A stretch of DNA of 64,000 nt, from positions 35,381,502 to 35,445,501 of the forward strand of contig NC_059477.1 of NCBI RefSeq assembly GCF_018139145.2, given 5' to 3'. The notes under the pieces were generated by a model. That model was not told the DNA's origin. It saw only the letters and a list, made by a program, of their open reading frames with translations, and did not search any database. Position numbers and translations under genes: made by a program. The first letter of the stretch is position 1. Every line of letters begins with the position of its first letter. Source of the DNA: Gymnogyps californianus (Eukaryota; Chordata; Aves; Accipitriformes; Cathartidae). This document shows positions 62,037 to 64,000 of the stretch, in pieces.

Positions 62037-64000
62037 GCCAGCAAGTTCACACGCAGCTCAAGGTACCCCAGGAAAAGCTGTTCTGGAGGATGGCACTGAG
62101 GCCATATGCATACATGGGTGTGCATACGTGCATCACCCCACGTCCCCTGCAGCTGGCAGTCTGGCTGCAGCTGATGGAGGGAATGTGAAGGAGAATTCCC
62201 TCAAGTAAAGTGTAAGTTCAGACAGACTCAATAAATCAGCGGGATGCCAGGCTTCAGTCTGGCTGCAGTGCCAGGAACTGCTGCTGCTCTGTTAACCCGC
62301 AATGTCAATGTTTGGTTACTGGAATGAGGGATTCCTCAGAATGGACAGTTCTCCCATTGGGAAAGCGCTGCGTTATCCCTGCAAGGTGTTGTCTTACTCA
62401 CTGTACATATTTCCACTCCTTTTACCATCCCAAAATTCCCTCACAGCTTACTGTCTTCAGGTTTTGAGGGGTGTTTTCTAAACAGCCCAGCGTGGTTCAA
62501 TAATTGATATTTTGAGCAAAACCAAGGAGAATTCACACCATTGCTCAAAGACATGCTCAAAACTTATAACAGCCAGTCCAATATATGGAACCAATGAAGA
62601 AACAAATATAGATCTTCCTCATTTGTACAAGCCAATATCCACAGAAGTATATGGGTACATTTGTTATGATTACTTTCTGTTCTTATTCACTACATTTATT
62701 TTAATAGAAAATGTTTAGACGAAATATTTGTACTTCTTTTTAGAAACAAAAGGTGTACTAAAATACTCTGGTATGTGCACAATGATTCCTTCAATTAATT
62801 TTCTGTAAAAGTGAAGGTGAATAGTATTAAATTACAGCCAGAAGATGAAAAAAATCCTCCCTGTTACAATAATAATGAATTATTCTGACTAGATTTTGCC
62901 TGCAAACATGGGATGTCATGAAAATAGGATCTGTAATGTCTACATATCACTGACTCAGTACAGGGAGTATGTTGTGAGAAGCGATGGAAATGAAAAACAG
63001 CCTGCATACAACTGCCTTGTTACCAGGGAAGAGAAGCAAGTGGGTTTTGAGATAGAAAACTGTAAGCAGAGGCAAGAGAAAACGGTTTGTGCCTGAATGA
63101 ACTGAACGTGTCGCCTGCAAAAACCTGCACAGACAGTAGGTGACTTTATGAGTGGTACTTCGCAGTGCACCTCTTAGCAGGTCTCTCCGGGCTGCTGAAT
63201 GAATTCTGATGAATCACAAGCAGTGGCAGAAGCAAAGAGTATCTTTAGGATCCCTTCAGTCTGTTTTGTGTATGCCTGTTGCCAGACTTGAACGGGGAAT
63301 GAGAAAAGAGCAAGTATTTACATTGTGGTCGTTCCTTAAACACCAGAGACCAAAGTTATACTCTGCTTAGTGTGAATGTACCAGTCACATATAGCATTTA
63401 CAAACGAGCCAGAAAATGCACAAAAATTTAGGAAATAATAGAAAAAAAATAATTGACAGATACACATACTTTGCATGAGGAACTTCAGGAAAGAAGAACA
63501 AATCCTTTTTCTTTGATCTCACATGAATTCCATAGTAGACCCCAGGAGCACTATGCTCCATCTTACTGCATTCATTTAGCCTTCTATCTGTAGGAGCTAT
63601 TGGATTATAAAAAGAAGAAGGCAAACCTGACTGATTTGAGAAGTAGATTTAATTTCATGCATAACTATTACTCACACTGCTAACAGGATTCAATACTTCT
63701 ACCATGCGAGAGCTACAGGATGAGTAATATTTTTGCACATGTGAAGACTTACAGGAACACAGCTAACCATCTCCCTACGTATGAGCGTAGCCATGTTCCC
63801 AGTCTCATTGCACAGCACTCAGGAACTGTCACAAAATAATGGAGACATGCCAAAAGTAGTGTGAAGTGTCTTTCTGTACAAGTTTATGCTTCTTTAAGCC
63901 TTAAAATCTTGCTTGCCATGGAAAACACTGAATCCCGTGCAGAAGACTTATTCTGCAAGAACATCACAGCCCTGATCCTCCAGGGACATTTTTGCTCGCT
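62037..64000. other. Intergenic flank, nothing recognised
   Basis: Ordinary AT-rich sequence after the LTR target duplication, with no recognised gene or element to the window end. Confidence 0.6.

Noticed and set aside
1..64000. CRISPR array, bacterial operon, phage, rRNA or tRNA genes
   Set aside because: No regularly spaced repeats, no ribosome-binding-site-led gene chains, and no recognisable structural RNA. All evidence points to a vertebrate intron and promoter.
1..64000. A wholly new multi-gene biological system
   Set aside because: Only one coding exon is supportable. The remaining open frames are short, overlap on both strands and show no family resemblance.

Overview
This window is vertebrate nuclear DNA, almost certainly from a bird. 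The case for a bird is the set of CR1 retrotransposon copies with their ATTCTATG-type 3' ends, plus several avian-type endogenous retrovirus solo LTRs. The LTR family present twice is one I associate with neoavian rather than galliform genomes; that is an inference and I cannot name the species. The sequence is AT-rich, full of stop codons in all frames, and has no operons, CRISPR arrays, rRNA or tRNA that I can see.

Only one protein-coding exon can be supported: a 60-base, phase-0 first coding exon on the minus strand at 57003-57062, encoding 20 residues that begin MNQTATVSHH and followed by a GT donor. It matches the N-terminal exon of DPP10 isoform a (dipeptidyl peptidase-like 10, a Kv4 potassium channel auxiliary subunit). 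It sits in a strong CpG island (about 56.6-57.54 kb). Everything from 57002 down to 1 is then the start of DPP10 intron 1, and 57.5-64 kb is 5' flank.

Layout: 1-17.8 kb is intron with no recognisable element apart from homopolymers and a GC-richer patch at about 14.0-14.66 kb. 17.8-19.8 kb is a cluster of CR1 and LTR debris. 22.27-22.86 kb is a solo LTR. 25.9 kb is a CR1 tail. 35.49-37.03 kb is the longest CR1 copy (plus strand, with reverse transcriptase remnants). 39.21-39.98 kb is a minus-strand solo LTR. 42.77-43.30 kb is a minus-strand CR1. 47.6-47.87 kb is an isolated CpG-rich patch. 56.6-57.5 kb is the DPP10 promoter island, with a G-rich minisatellite directly upstream of the exon. 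61.44-62.04 kb is a second copy of the 22.3 kb LTR family with an exact 5-bp target-site duplication.

I found no new multi-gene system. The observations most worth a second look are at the promoter: the conserved inactivation-peptide exon, the G-quadruplex-prone 17/23-bp minisatellite about 260-410 bp upstream of the start codon, and a consensus splice donor on the opposite strand inside the same island, which points to a possible antisense RNA. Calls rest on reading and remembered family sequences; no alignment or database search was run.
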